Part shown: positions 25,228 to 33,533 of the stretch, piece after piece
How the letters are laid out: each line of letters opens with the position of its first letter
How positions within the stretch are numbered: position 1 is the stretch's first letter
Assembly (NCBI RefSeq): GCF_000750005.1
Contig: NZ_JPYA01000029.1
Span: 1-53,164, forward strand
Source: Geobacillus icigianus
GTDB taxonomy: Bacteria > Bacillota > Bacilli > Bacillales > Anoxybacillaceae
DNA length: 53,164 nucleotides
Direction: 5' to 3'
Program-made: the position numbers and the translations under genes
Notes under the pieces: generated by a model
The model's database searches: none
Seen by the model: only the letters and a program-made list of their open reading frames with translations
What the model was told of the DNA's origin: nothing

Positions 25228-26112
25228 TTAGCTGACTGATCCCTTCGCCTCCGCTACAATCCGCTCCAAAAACGCAAGCAAATCGGCGCGCAACTCTTCA
25301 TTTTGCAAGGCAAACTCGATCGTCGTTTCAATAAAGCCGAGCTTCTCTCCGACATCGTACCGTTTTCCCACAAACTCGTAGGCAAAGACACGTTGAATTT
25401 CGTTGAGCTGCCCGATCGCATCCGTGAGCTGAATCTCCCCACCTGCGCCAACTTCCTGTTTCTCTAAAAACAAGAAAATTTCCGGTGTCAACACGTATCG
25501 TCCGACGATCGCCAAATTCGACGGCGCCGTGCCCGGAGCGGGTTTTTCCACGAAGCGACGAACCTGGTAGCGGCGTCCTTGCTGCTCAAGCGGGTCGATG
25601 ATCCCGTAGCGATGCGTTTCTTCCTCCGGCACGCGCTTGACGCCGATCACCGAACTGAACGTCTGTTCATACTGCTCAATGAGCTGTTTTAAACAAGGCG
25701 TTTCCGCTTGGACGATATCGTCACCTAACAGCACCGCAAACGGCTCGTCCCCGATGAAATTGCGCGCGCACCAAACCGCATGCCCCAGCCCTTTCGGCTC
25801 CTTTTGGCGAATGTAGTGGATGTCGACCTTCGACGGCTCTTTCACTTTCTCCAGCAGATCTAGCTTCCCTTTTTGCTTGAGAATCTGTTCCAACTCAAAC
25901 GCGTAGTCAAAATGGTCCTCAATCGCCCGCTTCCCTTTCCCGGTGACGATGATAATGTCCTCAATGCCGGATGCCATCGCCTCTTCCACAATATATTGAA
26001 TCGTCGGTTTATCGACGATCGGAAGCATCTCCTTTGGCATCGCCTTTGTCGCGGGCAAAAACCGCGTTCCAAGTCCTGCTGCCGGAATGATGGCTTTGCG
26101 CACCTTTTTCAT
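25228..26112 (-). CDS. galU: UTP-glucose-1-phosphate uridylyltransferase
   Basis: Makes UDP-glucose from UTP and glucose 1-phosphate, the donor for wall teichoic acid glucosylation, glycolipids and, through Ugd, glucuronate polymers. 294 residues, the normal length. The nucleotide-binding loop [21 protein letters not shown] (about 11-31), [12 protein letters not shown] and the GDDIV motif near 129 are intact, as is FVEKPAPG. The start at 26112 follows AGGAGG. Equivalent to B. subtilis gtaB. Single gene flanked on both sides by repeat chains. Confidence 0.95.
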   Translation of the reverse strand: MKKVRKAIIPAAGLGTRFLPATKAMPKEMLPIVDKPTIQYIVEEAMASGIEDIIIVTGKGKRAIEDHFDYAFELEQILKQKGKLDLLEKVKEPSKVDIHYIRQKEPKGLGHAVWCARNFIGDEPFAVLLGDDIVQAETPCLKQLIEQYEQTFSSVIGVKRVPEEETHRYGIIDPLEQQGRRYQVRRFVEKPAPGTAPSNLAIVGRYVLTPEIFLFLEKQEVGAGGEIQLTDAIGQLNEIQRVFAYEFVGKRYDVGEKLGFIETTIEFALQNEELRADLLAFLERIVAEAKGSVS

Positions 26113-26161
26113 TTCTGCTGTTCCTCCTCTATTCCACGATGATCAATCATTGGCACCCTAT

Positions 26162-26565
26162 CTAGGCGGCCGGTGATTGAAGGGAGCAATCCGCTGATCA
26201 AACCCGTTTTTCAAATATAGAAAAGACTTGTCGCATCAGGATCGTCTTTCAAACGCTCCCCCATTGCTCAAAAGAAACAACCGTTTTTCACCAGCCATCT
26301 AGAAGCGCGGTGATGGTAAGAGAGTGCAGCTTACCAGCCCCGTTTCTCAAATAGAAAAACCCTGTAGCATCGGTATTTTCACAACTTCCCATCGATCAGG
26401 GGAAACAGCCGTTTTTCACCACCTCTCTAAGAGGCTGATGATTTCATCGTGTATACGGCTGTACAATATCATTTCTCCATGAGAAAAACTTTGTTGCATC
26501 AATCCTGTTTTTCACTCATTCTCGCCTTGATGAAGGGAATCAGCGCCTTTTCACCGACCTTCTAG
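26162..26565 (+). repeat. Chain of three MITE-like repeats (26162-26302, 26299-26430, 26427-26565)
   Basis: Subtypes A, A, C. The first shared boundary is CTAG and the second is CTAA, both YTAR. The third copy has the inner hairpin TTTCTC CAT GAGAAA with a shortened loop. They fill most of the 634-base gap between galU and the GH130 gene; the remainder (26566-26680) is empty. Confidence 0.88.
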
Positions 26566-26682
26566 AACTATATCCTTCGATGTTCACATCGATGTACCAT
26601 TTGTATAGTGAACAATTGCGTTGTTTTTATTATACCAAATCCTGTGGAATGGAAAAGAAACGAAACTGTTGCGCCAACCCAA

Positions 26683-26713
26683 AAAGAAACGCCCGGCCGT
26701 TCGGGCGTTTCCA
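26683..26713 (-). terminator. Terminator of the sugar-uptake operon
   Basis: A perfect 10-bp stem, GAAACGCCCG (26687-26696) with CGGGCGTTTC (26703-26712), followed on the minus strand by TTTTTGGG. It lies 34 bases after the GH130 stop codon. Confidence 0.85.
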
Positions 26714-26746
26714 TTCTGGCATCGCCACCGGCGGGCAACTTTACGA

Positions 26747-27805
26747 TTATACTTTCACAAGCGAATCCAAAATCTCACCGAGCTTCAGCTCGACGCACGC
26801 CATCGACGTATCGGCGGCGCCGTAATACATTTTCACGACATCGCCCTCAACGAGCGCTCCGCACGAGAACACGACGCGCCCGAAAAAGCCGTTCACTTCG
26901 TAATCGGCCTCCGGCTCGACGAGCGGCCGCTCCGAGCGGGCGAGAACGTTCGATGGATCGTTCAAATCGAGGAGCACCGCGCCCATGCAGTAGCGGTGGT
27001 CTTCCGACGCCCCGTGGTACAGCTCAAGCCAGCCGTGCTCCGTCTTGATCGGCACCGCCCCGCCGCCGATGCGGGCGCTGTCCCATTTTCCTTCCCGCAA
27101 ACCGAACAAAAAGCGGTGGTTCCCCCAGTAGCGCAAATTGTCCGACTCCGCGATCCACACCTCAGGGCGGCCGTTGCTTCTTGGCACCGGCCGATGAAGG
27201 GCGTAATACTTGCCGTTGATCTTCTCCGGAAAAATGAGCACATCTTTGTTTTCCGGCGCGAAGATCATGCCGTGATGCACAACCGTCCGGAAATCCGTCG
27301 TTGACACCATCGCTTCGCCAACCCCTTTCGGCGACACGGCGCTAAAATAAATGTAATACGTCCCGTCAATGCACGTAATGCGCGGGTCTTCCACCCCGAA
27401 TGTCTCTAATTCATTCGAAGGATAAATAAACGGCCGCTCGTCAATCGTAAACCGCCGCCCATCTTGACTGCGGGCGAGGCGCAAATAGGAAAGCGACGTC
27501 AAATACAAAAACCGCTCCGCCCCTGCCTCTTTAATGACCCTCGGGTCGGAAAAATCATAGCGCGGGTCGTCCTTGCAGAACTCGTACACATCGACCTTCC
27601 CCGTCCGTGGATTCCACACCGGCGCCTTCACCACGTTCGGGTCATCCGCAACCGGCCGCTCGGCCACCCGCAGCAGCAGCAACACTTCCCCTTGAAATTT
27701 CGCCACCCCAGCGTTAAACGCCCCGATCACTTCAAATCCGTCATGGTACGGCGGCACATCGTTCGGTGTAATCAGCGGGTTTTCTTCGTAGCGGTAAAGG
27801 TGCAT
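26747..27805 (-). CDS. GH130 glycoside phosphorylase/hydrolase
   Basis: 352 residues, five-bladed beta-propeller family. The GH130 pattern is clear: ENPLITPNDVPPYHDG near residue 8, VIGAFNAGVAKFQGEVLLLLRVAE (about 27-50), and GVEDPRITCIDGTYYIYFS in the centre. Characterised members act on beta-mannosides by phosphorolysis or hydrolysis. No signal peptide, so it works in the cytoplasm on imported sugar. The start at 27805 follows AGGGG and lies two bases past the DUF1861 stop. Last gene of the SBP-permease-permease-DUF1861-GH130 operon, which points to uptake and breakdown of a mannoside-type oligosaccharide. Confidence 0.88.
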   Translation of the reverse strand: MHLYRYEENPLITPNDVPPYHDGFEVIGAFNAGVAKFQGEVLLLLRVAERPVADDPNVVKAPVWNPRTGKVDVYEFCKDDPRYDFSDPRVIKEAGAERFLYLTSLSYLRLARSQDGRRFTIDERPFIYPSNELETFGVEDPRITCIDGTYYIYFSAVSPKGVGEAMVSTTDFRTVVHHGMIFAPENKDVLIFPEKINGKYYALHRPVPRSNGRPEVWIAESDNLRYWGNHRFLFGLREGKWDSARIGGGAVPIKTEHGWLELYHGASEDHRYCMGAVLLDLNDPSNVLARSERPLVEPEADYEVNGFFGRVVFSCGALVEGDVVKMYYGAADTSMACVELKLGEILDSLVKV

Positions 27806-27807
27806 CG

Positions 27808-28755
27808 TCACCCCTGCCTTTCGTATTTCGAAAATGGATCAACAATCGTTAGTTTTTGCGCTTCTGCGTCACTTGTTCCAGCATAAAAATCGGCCGTGCC
27901 ATCCTCTTTGCGAATCAGTCCACCGCTGAACACCACATCCGCCAAATCCGGCCGCTTCGCCGGGCCGTCGAGGAAATGGGCTCTGGTGGCAATCAACTCC
28001 ATGTCCGACACTTCCCCAGTATCCGGATTGAACGCAAACACCATTGGATAATAATGACGGTTCCTCTCCTCATCAAAGCAGGCAATATGCCCGAGAACGC
28101 CGACCAACCCATTGGCAAGCAAATGAATTTCATTGGCGCCTCCCCATTCCCCGTCCGCAAACTGGCCATCAATCAACGGGGCGTCTTGAATCGCTTCGAC
28201 CGTCAGTTCCTCAAGCGAGCCGACACGGGTGAATCCGATTTTTCCGCGTCCGCCTTTTTTCCCTTGCGGACGGGTGAAAACCCCGACCGATCCATCCTGC
28301 AGCTCGACAAGGCGGATGTCTTTCATCCCATCAGGCCCCGTAAAGAACGGCGTCAAATCACGAAGCGTCGTTCCTCGGTAAAACACCGTCCGCCAATACA
28401 GCATCCCGCGCAGCACAGGATGAGGAAACGTCTCCACACCGCCAAACACCAAATGCCCGTGCACCCGCGAAACAAACGGATCTTGCAGCGCAAACACCGG
28501 CGCCCCTTCCCGCGGCACCCATGTCCCTTCACGCTCGACGAAAAAGTATACTTCCGATCGCTCACTATCTCTTGCTTCCACCCGTCCAGCAATGACCCGT
28601 TCTCCACCGTCTGCAAACGGCGCGGAAATGTTGTACACATCCCGCCCGCCAACGCCGGCAAACACGAGTTTCTCCACCCGCAGCGGCTGCGGTGCGCGCT
28701 GGAATTCCTCAAGCAATGTCTTGCATGTTTTCCTTGTCGGCGTCCTTGTCTGCAT
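27808..28755 (-). CDS. DUF1861 family protein (paralogue 2) in the sugar-uptake operon
   Basis: 315 residues and close to the paralogue at 20.3 kb along its whole length, with the same motifs (GVGGRDVYNISAPF, VIAGRVEARDSE, FALQDPFVSRVHGHLVFGG, NRHYYPMVFAFNP, HFLDGPAKRPDL). Its place between a permease and a GH130 gene gives the best clue to function: an enzyme or binding protein acting on the same oligosaccharide. The start at 28755 follows AGGGAG. It is separated from the permease by 40 bases and from GH130 by two. Confidence 0.8.
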   Translation of the reverse strand: MQTRTPTRKTCKTLLEEFQRAPQPLRVEKLVFAGVGGRDVYNISAPFADGGERVIAGRVEARDSERSEVYFFVEREGTWVPREGAPVFALQDPFVSRVHGHLVFGGVETFPHPVLRGMLYWRTVFYRGTTLRDLTPFFTGPDGMKDIRLVELQDGSVGVFTRPQGKKGGRGKIGFTRVGSLEELTVEAIQDAPLIDGQFADGEWGGANEIHLLANGLVGVLGHIACFDEERNRHYYPMVFAFNPDTGEVSDMELIATRAHFLDGPAKRPDLADVVFSGGLIRKEDGTADFYAGTSDAEAQKLTIVDPFSKYERQG

Positions 28756-28795
28756 CACGTCTCTCCCTGCTCCCTCTTCCATCATGATCGTTCTA

Positions 28796-29626
28796 TTATT
28801 TTAATATGAACTGCATGCCCTCTTTAAAATTCTTGCTAAACAAAAGGAACAAAATCAAAATCGGCAGCGTGAGAAGCACCGAGGCAGCGTACATCGGCCC
28901 CGGATAGCCGCCGTACGGTCCAAACATTTGCGCCAACAATACGTTTAACGTCAGCATCTTTTCGTTATTCACAACAAGCATATCCCAAAGCAGTTCCACC
29001 CATCGTTCCATAAAAAGGAACAAGAAAATGATCGTCGTGATCGAGCGCGACATCGGCCAGACAATGCGGCGAATAATGGTGAAATGGCCCGCTCCATCCA
29101 TCTTGGCCGCTTCGATCAATTCATCGGGAATGCTGCGGAAAAAGTTCGTATACATAAAGATGGCCCACAAGTTGACAGCCTTTGGCAAAATCATCGCCCA
29201 ATACGTGTTGTACCAACCGAAATACCGGACGATCAGAAACAGCGGTATCAGCAAAATGATCGACGGATAAAACATTTGAAACAAAATGGCGTTATTGACC
29301 CACTGCCTCCCTTTAAACGGCACTTTCGACAACGCGTAGCCCACCATCACCGCCGTCACCAACATCAGCAGCGTTGACGCCGATGTGACGAGCACACTGT
29401 TGAAAAATGCTCGAAGCCACGGCCGCGGCACGACATCTTCTCCCCCTTGAAACAGCCATTCATACGAGCGAAGCGTCAACGACGACGGGATGAGCTTTCG
29501 GTCGACCTCATTCCATGGGGAAAGCGAGCCGAGCACCATGTACAAATACGGAAACACCATCACGAACAGAACGGCAAACGCCAACACATAAAGCAGCCCG
29601 ACCTTCCATCGTTTACTCCCAACCAT
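28796..29626 (-). CDS. ABC sugar transporter permease, MalG type
   Basis: 276-residue inner-membrane permease of a CUT1 carbohydrate importer. Six membrane segments; the EAA loop is ELIEAAKMDGAGHFTIIRRIVWPM (about residues 170-193), the site that docks the ATPase. The start at 29626 follows GGGGTGG and overlaps the previous permease gene by 14 bases. No ATPase gene is present in the operon, so a shared MsmX-type ATPase encoded elsewhere must power it, as is common in Bacilli. Confidence 0.9.
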   Translation of the reverse strand: MVGSKRWKVGLLYVLAFAVLFVMVFPYLYMVLGSLSPWNEVDRKLIPSSLTLRSYEWLFQGGEDVVPRPWLRAFFNSVLVTSASTLLMLVTAVMVGYALSKVPFKGRQWVNNAILFQMFYPSIILLIPLFLIVRYFGWYNTYWAMILPKAVNLWAIFMYTNFFRSIPDELIEAAKMDGAGHFTIIRRIVWPMSRSITTIIFLFLFMERWVELLWDMLVVNNEKMLTLNVLLAQMFGPYGGYPGPMYAASVLLTLPILILFLLFSKNFKEGMQFILK

Positions 29627-30491
29627 GTTTGCCACCCCATTTTTCCAACACCTTGCGAAAGACGAAAATCGACGCAAAGGTGACGATCGAATTAATGATC
29701 GCGACCGCGGTTCCGTAACCCGCATTCAATTTTTCAAACGCCTGATTGTAAATCTCCAGCTGCCACGTATGGGTCGCATACTCCGGCCCACCACCTGTCA
29801 GCACATACGGTTCGGTGAAAATGCCAAACATCAAACCAACCGCCAAAATCGTCACCGTATAAAACGAAGGATACAACATCGGAATCGTCACGTGCCAAAC
29901 CCGCTTCCAGCCAACCGCGCCATCGATTTCCGCCGCTTCATACACTTCTTTCGGGATGCTTTCCAAGCCGGCCAAAAACAACAGCGCATAATATCCGACA
30001 AACTTCCAAGCCATCATAAGCGCAATGACGAGCGGTGCTAAGATGGGCGAGCCGAGCCAGTCAACATCCCAGCCCAACGCGTTCCGCAAAAATTGATTCA
30101 ATGGGCTGTTGTAGGAAATGACTCCTTTGACGACAATCGATGACGCCACCCCCGACGCCAAATACGGCAGAAAATATCCGACGGCAAACAGCCCTTTCCA
30201 CCGAGGCAGATGGTGAATGATCAGCGCCAAAAACAGCGAGCCGGCGATGACGATCGGTACAAACATCAACATAAACTTGTATGTCACCCAAAACGCGGCC
30301 CGCACGCTCGGGCTGAAGAAGGCGTCAAGGAAGTTTTGCATTCCCACCGTCTCATACTCGGGAGAAATTAAGTTCCAGTTCGTAAAAGCGAGAAATAACG
30401 CCCAAAACAGGGGGATCAAAAAGAAAATAGCGGAATAGATAAGGTATGGGCTGGCGAGCAGCCAACCCATTTTTGCCGCATGTTTATTCAT
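29613..30491 (-). CDS. ABC sugar transporter permease, MalF/UgpA type
   Basis: 292-residue membrane component, partner of the MalG-type permease. Begins MNKHAAKMGWLLASPYLIYS, with six hydrophobic segments and the EAA loop EVYEAAEIDGAVGWKRVWHVTIPM (about 181-204). It follows the solute-binding protein gene after one base and overlaps the next permease, so the import genes are tightly coupled. CUT1 family importers take up di- and oligosaccharides. Confidence 0.9.
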   Translation of the reverse strand: MNKHAAKMGWLLASPYLIYSAIFFLIPLFWALFLAFTNWNLISPEYETVGMQNFLDAFFSPSVRAAFWVTYKFMLMFVPIVIAGSLFLALIIHHLPRWKGLFAVGYFLPYLASGVASSIVVKGVISYNSPLNQFLRNALGWDVDWLGSPILAPLVIALMMAWKFVGYYALLFLAGLESIPKEVYEAAEIDGAVGWKRVWHVTIPMLYPSFYTVTILAVGLMFGIFTEPYVLTGGGPEYATHTWQLEIYNQAFEKLNAGYGTAVAIINSIVTFASIFVFRKVLEKWGGKHGWE

Positions 30492-30492
30492 G

Positions 30493-31818
30493 TTATTTTA
30501 ACACCCCATTGATCGCTTTTTCCATGTCCTCCCACGCTTTTTCTGGGGTTTTCTCGCCTTTGACGACCGGGTTCAACGCTTCTTTGCCGATCAGCTCTTG
30601 AAGCTCAACCATTTTGGCGTTATCCATCGGCGGGATGGCATTCGGAATGTTTTCCGCATACAATTTCAGCTGCGGATGCTCCTCAAAATAGGAGACAAAC
30701 GCCTTGTTCGTCGACAAGTCGTCCCGCGCTGGTGGCAAATTCGTTTCTTTCAGCCATTCCAAATCGTTTTGCGGATCAGAGTACACCCATTTGACGAAAT
30801 CGAACGCGGCTTGTTGCTGTTCTTTTGTCGCCGAAGCATAAATGACCAGCCCTTTTGTATCGGCGAACGTTTTCGCCTGCGACGGGTCCATGCCATCAGG
30901 CACCGGCGGCATCGACAACACGTATTTCTCATTAAACTTCATTTCTGGAAACTTCTCGGCCCAATACGGGAACGTCCACGGACCTAAATCGGACATCACC
31001 GACACACCGCTTTCAAACGGGTCTTTCGTCTCTTTCGTCAACACGAGCTTGTTCTTGCTTAAATCAGCGAAAAACTGGAGCGTCTTCACACCCGCATCAC
31101 GATCCGCACTCAACTTGTTCCCATCGATGAAATGCGCCCCACTCGACGCCGCATTGTAAATCATGAAGAAGTCAAACCATCTCGCCCACCACGTTGGTTT
31201 GACCAAGTCGGCTCTTGCCCATAGAAACTTGTTTGGATATTTTTCCTTGAGCTTTTTGCCGACTTCCATGACTTCGCTGTATGTTTTGGGCGGAGCGTTA
31301 TACCCCAACTCTTTTAGAATATCGATTCGCCAACCGAACAGCATGGCGTTGGAGTAAATCGGCAGCACATATTGATGGCCATCGGCGAACTTCCATGTTG
31401 AAATCGTGCTTTTCATTTGCCGTTTGTCGATTAAATCATCAAACCCTTCAAATTGATCCAGCGGCACAATCGCCCGGCTGTCCGCCAATTGGGCGGCAAA
31501 CCCACGGGAGATGTTTTCGGAAATGACCGGCGCATTTCCTGCGGCAATCGCCGACTGAATGCCCGCCTCCGAAGAAGGGCTTTCCGGCATCGGCGATACT
31601 TTGATTTTCACGTTTTGATGCTCTTTCATATAGCGATCCGCCATCTTCTTCCAGAATGCTTGCTGCGTCGGATTCGGCGCCGCCCAAAAATCAATTTGTA
31701 CGGTCGATCCTTCCTTCTTCTGTCCTTGTTCATTCCCGGTCTGTCCTTGACAGCCTGTTCCGATCACCGCAGCGGCAAGCAACAACGAAGCCAGTTTGAA
31801 CCACTTGCGCTTTTTCAT
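30493..31818 (-). CDS. Extracellular sugar-binding lipoprotein
   Basis: 441 residues. A lipoprotein signal peptide ends at the lipobox IGTGC with Cys23 as lipid anchor. The rest has the type 1 solute-binding (MalE/UgpB) look, with NPTQQAFWKKMADRYMKEHQ early and VKWVYSDPQNDLEWLKETN late. It captures the oligosaccharide outside the membrane and delivers it to the two permeases encoded downstream. The start at 31818 follows a GGGGGG-rich site. First gene of the operon, controlled by the LacI and CcpA sites upstream. Confidence 0.92.
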   Translation of the reverse strand: MKKRKWFKLASLLLAAAVIGTGCQGQTGNEQGQKKEGSTVQIDFWAAPNPTQQAFWKKMADRYMKEHQNVKIKVSPMPESPSSEAGIQSAIAAGNAPVISENISRGFAAQLADSRAIVPLDQFEGFDDLIDKRQMKSTISTWKFADGHQYVLPIYSNAMLFGWRIDILKELGYNAPPKTYSEVMEVGKKLKEKYPNKFLWARADLVKPTWWARWFDFFMIYNAASSGAHFIDGNKLSADRDAGVKTLQFFADLSKNKLVLTKETKDPFESGVSVMSDLGPWTFPYWAEKFPEMKFNEKYVLSMPPVPDGMDPSQAKTFADTKGLVIYASATKEQQQAAFDFVKWVYSDPQNDLEWLKETNLPPARDDLSTNKAFVSYFEEHPQLKLYAENIPNAIPPMDNAKMVELQELIGKEALNPVVKGEKTPEKAWEDMEKAINGVLK

Positions 31819-31851
31819 CTTCCATTCCCCCCTTGGATTGATAAATAGACT

Positions 31852-31865
31852 TAAAAACGCTTACA
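31852..31865 (-). promoter_or_regulatory. cre-like CcpA site of the sugar operon
   Basis: On the minus strand TGTAAGCGTTTTTA matches TGWAANCGNTNWCA at 13 of 14 positions. It lies 34 bases before the binding-protein start, where CcpA would act as a roadblock or block initiation. Confidence 0.6.
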
Positions 31866-31953
31866 CAAACAGCCGCTTCAGACAATCTCTCCCCATGACA
31901 AATCATAGCGACAGACAAACCTGTCAACTAAAAATGAATATTTGTAACTGTGT

Positions 31954-31969
31954 TTTATAACATTACAAT
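31954..31969 (-). promoter_or_regulatory. Second LacI-type operator (imperfect), upstream of the sugar operon
   Basis: TTTATAACATTACAAT matches the perfect operator at 32225 in 13 of 16 positions. It lies upstream of the binding-protein gene and of a TTGACA/TATGAT pair near 31905-31930. A half-site TTTGTAAC is at 31941-31948. It may let one repressor control both divergent units, with DNA looping across 270 bases. Confidence 0.5.
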
Positions 31970-32014
31970 TACATTATTTCACGATTCCACGAAATAGTCA
32001 ACTTCTTTTTTACA

Positions 32015-32168
32015 GAAAAGATCCATGGGGCAACCTTTTGTCCGCCACCCAGTCATGAAAATCGCAACTCACCGGCGTGCGATTTTCACGGAAAAGATCC
32101 ATGGGCAGCACGATCTGCCCTCCATCCGGGGATGAAAATCACCGCTCGCCGGCGTGGGATGTTCATAG
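32015..32168 (+). repeat. Two tandem units of the second repeat family (32015-32090, 32091-32168)
   Basis: Each unit of 76-78 bases starts GAAAAGATCCATGGG and ends in a hairpin whose arms are TGAAAATC and GATTTTCA around a CTCRCCGGCGTG centre. In the first unit the stem is a perfect 10 bp (32056-32065 with 32079-32088). Further copies are at 15388-15458 and, reversed and partial, at 5042-5095. Confidence 0.8.
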
Positions 32169-32211
32169 AAAGGACAAGAAAAAACCATGATTTTAGACGC
32201 CATTCATCAAC

Positions 32212-32240
32212 TTGACAAACAAAAATTGTAACGTTACAAT
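32212..32240 (+). promoter_or_regulatory. Self-repressed promoter of the LacI-type gene with perfect operator
   Basis: TTGACA (32212-32217) and TACAAT (32235-32240) are spaced by 17 bases. The perfect 16-bp palindrome ATTGTAACGTTACAAT (32225-32240) covers the spacer and -10, so bound repressor would block its own transcription. The leader to the start codon is about 210 bases; a 60-codon frame there (32274-32456) has no ribosome site and is not called. Confidence 0.75.
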
Positions 32241-32459
32241 ATCATTCCGAATATATTTGCTTCGAGAGCTTGAATGTCTTTCGTTTTTACAAGGGATATA
32301 CTTGAACTAGAGAAAGCAAGCAAACGCTGCGAAAGGGGAGCCAACCTTCCAGATTTCGATGTATACTTGAATGATGGAAAGCGAAAAACCATAACGGCCG
32401 TCCTTGTCGACGCCTCAAATCACCGAAGGGCAAAAATAGCGAATCAGTGGAGGTAACGA

Positions 32460-33473
32460 ATGAAAAAACGCATCACCATGCAAGACATCGCCGATCGGCT
32501 GAACATTTCCAAAAACTCGGTCTCTCAAGCGCTGCGCGGCAAAGAAGGGGTCAGCGAAGAAACGAGGGAGCTTGTGAAGCGTGTAGCCAAAGAAATGGGA
32601 TATGAATATCCCGCCTCCCGCGCGAAGTCGCGCGGCAAACCGCCAAAGCAAATCGCTCTCATCGCCTCGGACCGCACGTTTTCGCTGAAATTTTTTGGCG
32701 AAATCTACTTAAGCATTGAACAGGAAGCACTATCACACGGCATGAGGCTGCACATCCAATCGGTCAATGAACAACAAAAACAGCGACTCCTGCTGCCTTC
32801 GTTCATTGAAGAAAAGGTCGTGGACGGCATCATCGTCCTTTCTCACATCAGCACCGAGTACATTCAACAAATCGTCGCCACTGGCATCCCGACCGTCCTG
32901 GTCGACCATCACCACCCGAACATTTCCGCTGACGCGGTGCTGACCAACAATCGGTTCGGGGCGTATGTGGCCGTCCAACATTTGTTGGAGCTCAACCATA
33001 CCGACATTGCGTTTGTCGGCGACGTCAACTATTCGCCAAGCTATCAAGAGCGGTATGAAGGGTACTTATTGGCGCTGAACGACTATGGAGTGAAACCAAA
33101 CGAGGAGTGGATGTTCTGTCAGGCGCAAGAGGACGAAACGGTCATCGCAGGCTACATCCGCGACCTGAAGCAGCAGCCGACCGCCTGGTTTTGCGTCAAT
33201 GACGGGCTTGGCTTTTTCGTCAGCACCAGCCTGCAGCAATACGGGCTAAAAGTGCCCGATGACGTTTCCGTCTGCAGCTTTGACAACGGACAGCTGTCGC
33301 AAATCGCGACGCCGAAAATCACGACCGTCGACATCGACCTGAAGCGCTACGGCAAACGAGCGGTGGAATTGTTGCTATGGCGGTGGGACCATCCGAACGA
33401 ACCATTTCAGGAAGTGCTATTGTCTACGAAACTGATCAAACGGGAATCCACAGCAGCGAAACCAAAGCGCTAG
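32460..33473 (+). CDS. LacI-family transcriptional repressor of the sugar operon
   Basis: 337 residues. The helix-turn-helix ITMQDIADRLNISKNSVSQALRGKEG occupies residues 5-30, followed by the hinge and a periplasmic-binding-like effector domain (about 62-330) with the PTAWFCVNDGLGFFV and DVSVCSFDNGQLSQIATPKITTVDID stretches typical of the family. The start follows GGAGG at spacing six. Divergent from the oligosaccharide operon; a perfect operator overlaps its own promoter. The inducer is probably the imported oligosaccharide or a breakdown product. Confidence 0.92.
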   Translation: MKKRITMQDIADRLNISKNSVSQALRGKEGVSEETRELVKRVAKEMGYEYPASRAKSRGKPPKQIALIASDRTFSLKFFGEIYLSIEQEALSHGMRLHIQSVNEQQKQRLLLPSFIEEKVVDGIIVLSHISTEYIQQIVATGIPTVLVDHHHPNISADAVLTNNRFGAYVAVQHLLELNHTDIAFVGDVNYSPSYQERYEGYLLALNDYGVKPNEEWMFCQAQEDETVIAGYIRDLKQQPTAWFCVNDGLGFFVSTSLQQYGLKVPDDVSVCSFDNGQLSQIATPKITTVDIDLKRYGKRAVELLLWRWDHPNEPFQEVLLSTKLIKRESTAAKPKR

Positions 33474-33505
33474 GGCGGGGCTGGCCTTTCGCCCCGCCTG
33501 TTTGC
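33474..33505 (+). terminator. Terminator of the LacI-type gene
   Basis: GGCGGGG/CCCCGCC stem with a short loop, starting one base after the stop codon and followed by TGTTTG. The T-tract is short. Confidence 0.6.
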
Positions 33506-33533
33506 CAAGCAGCGTGCGGCGATTCCTTTCCAT

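Noticed and set aside
32274..32456. 60-codon leader peptide before the LacI-type gene
   Set aside because: No ribosome binding site and no recognisable product. It is more likely untranslated leader.
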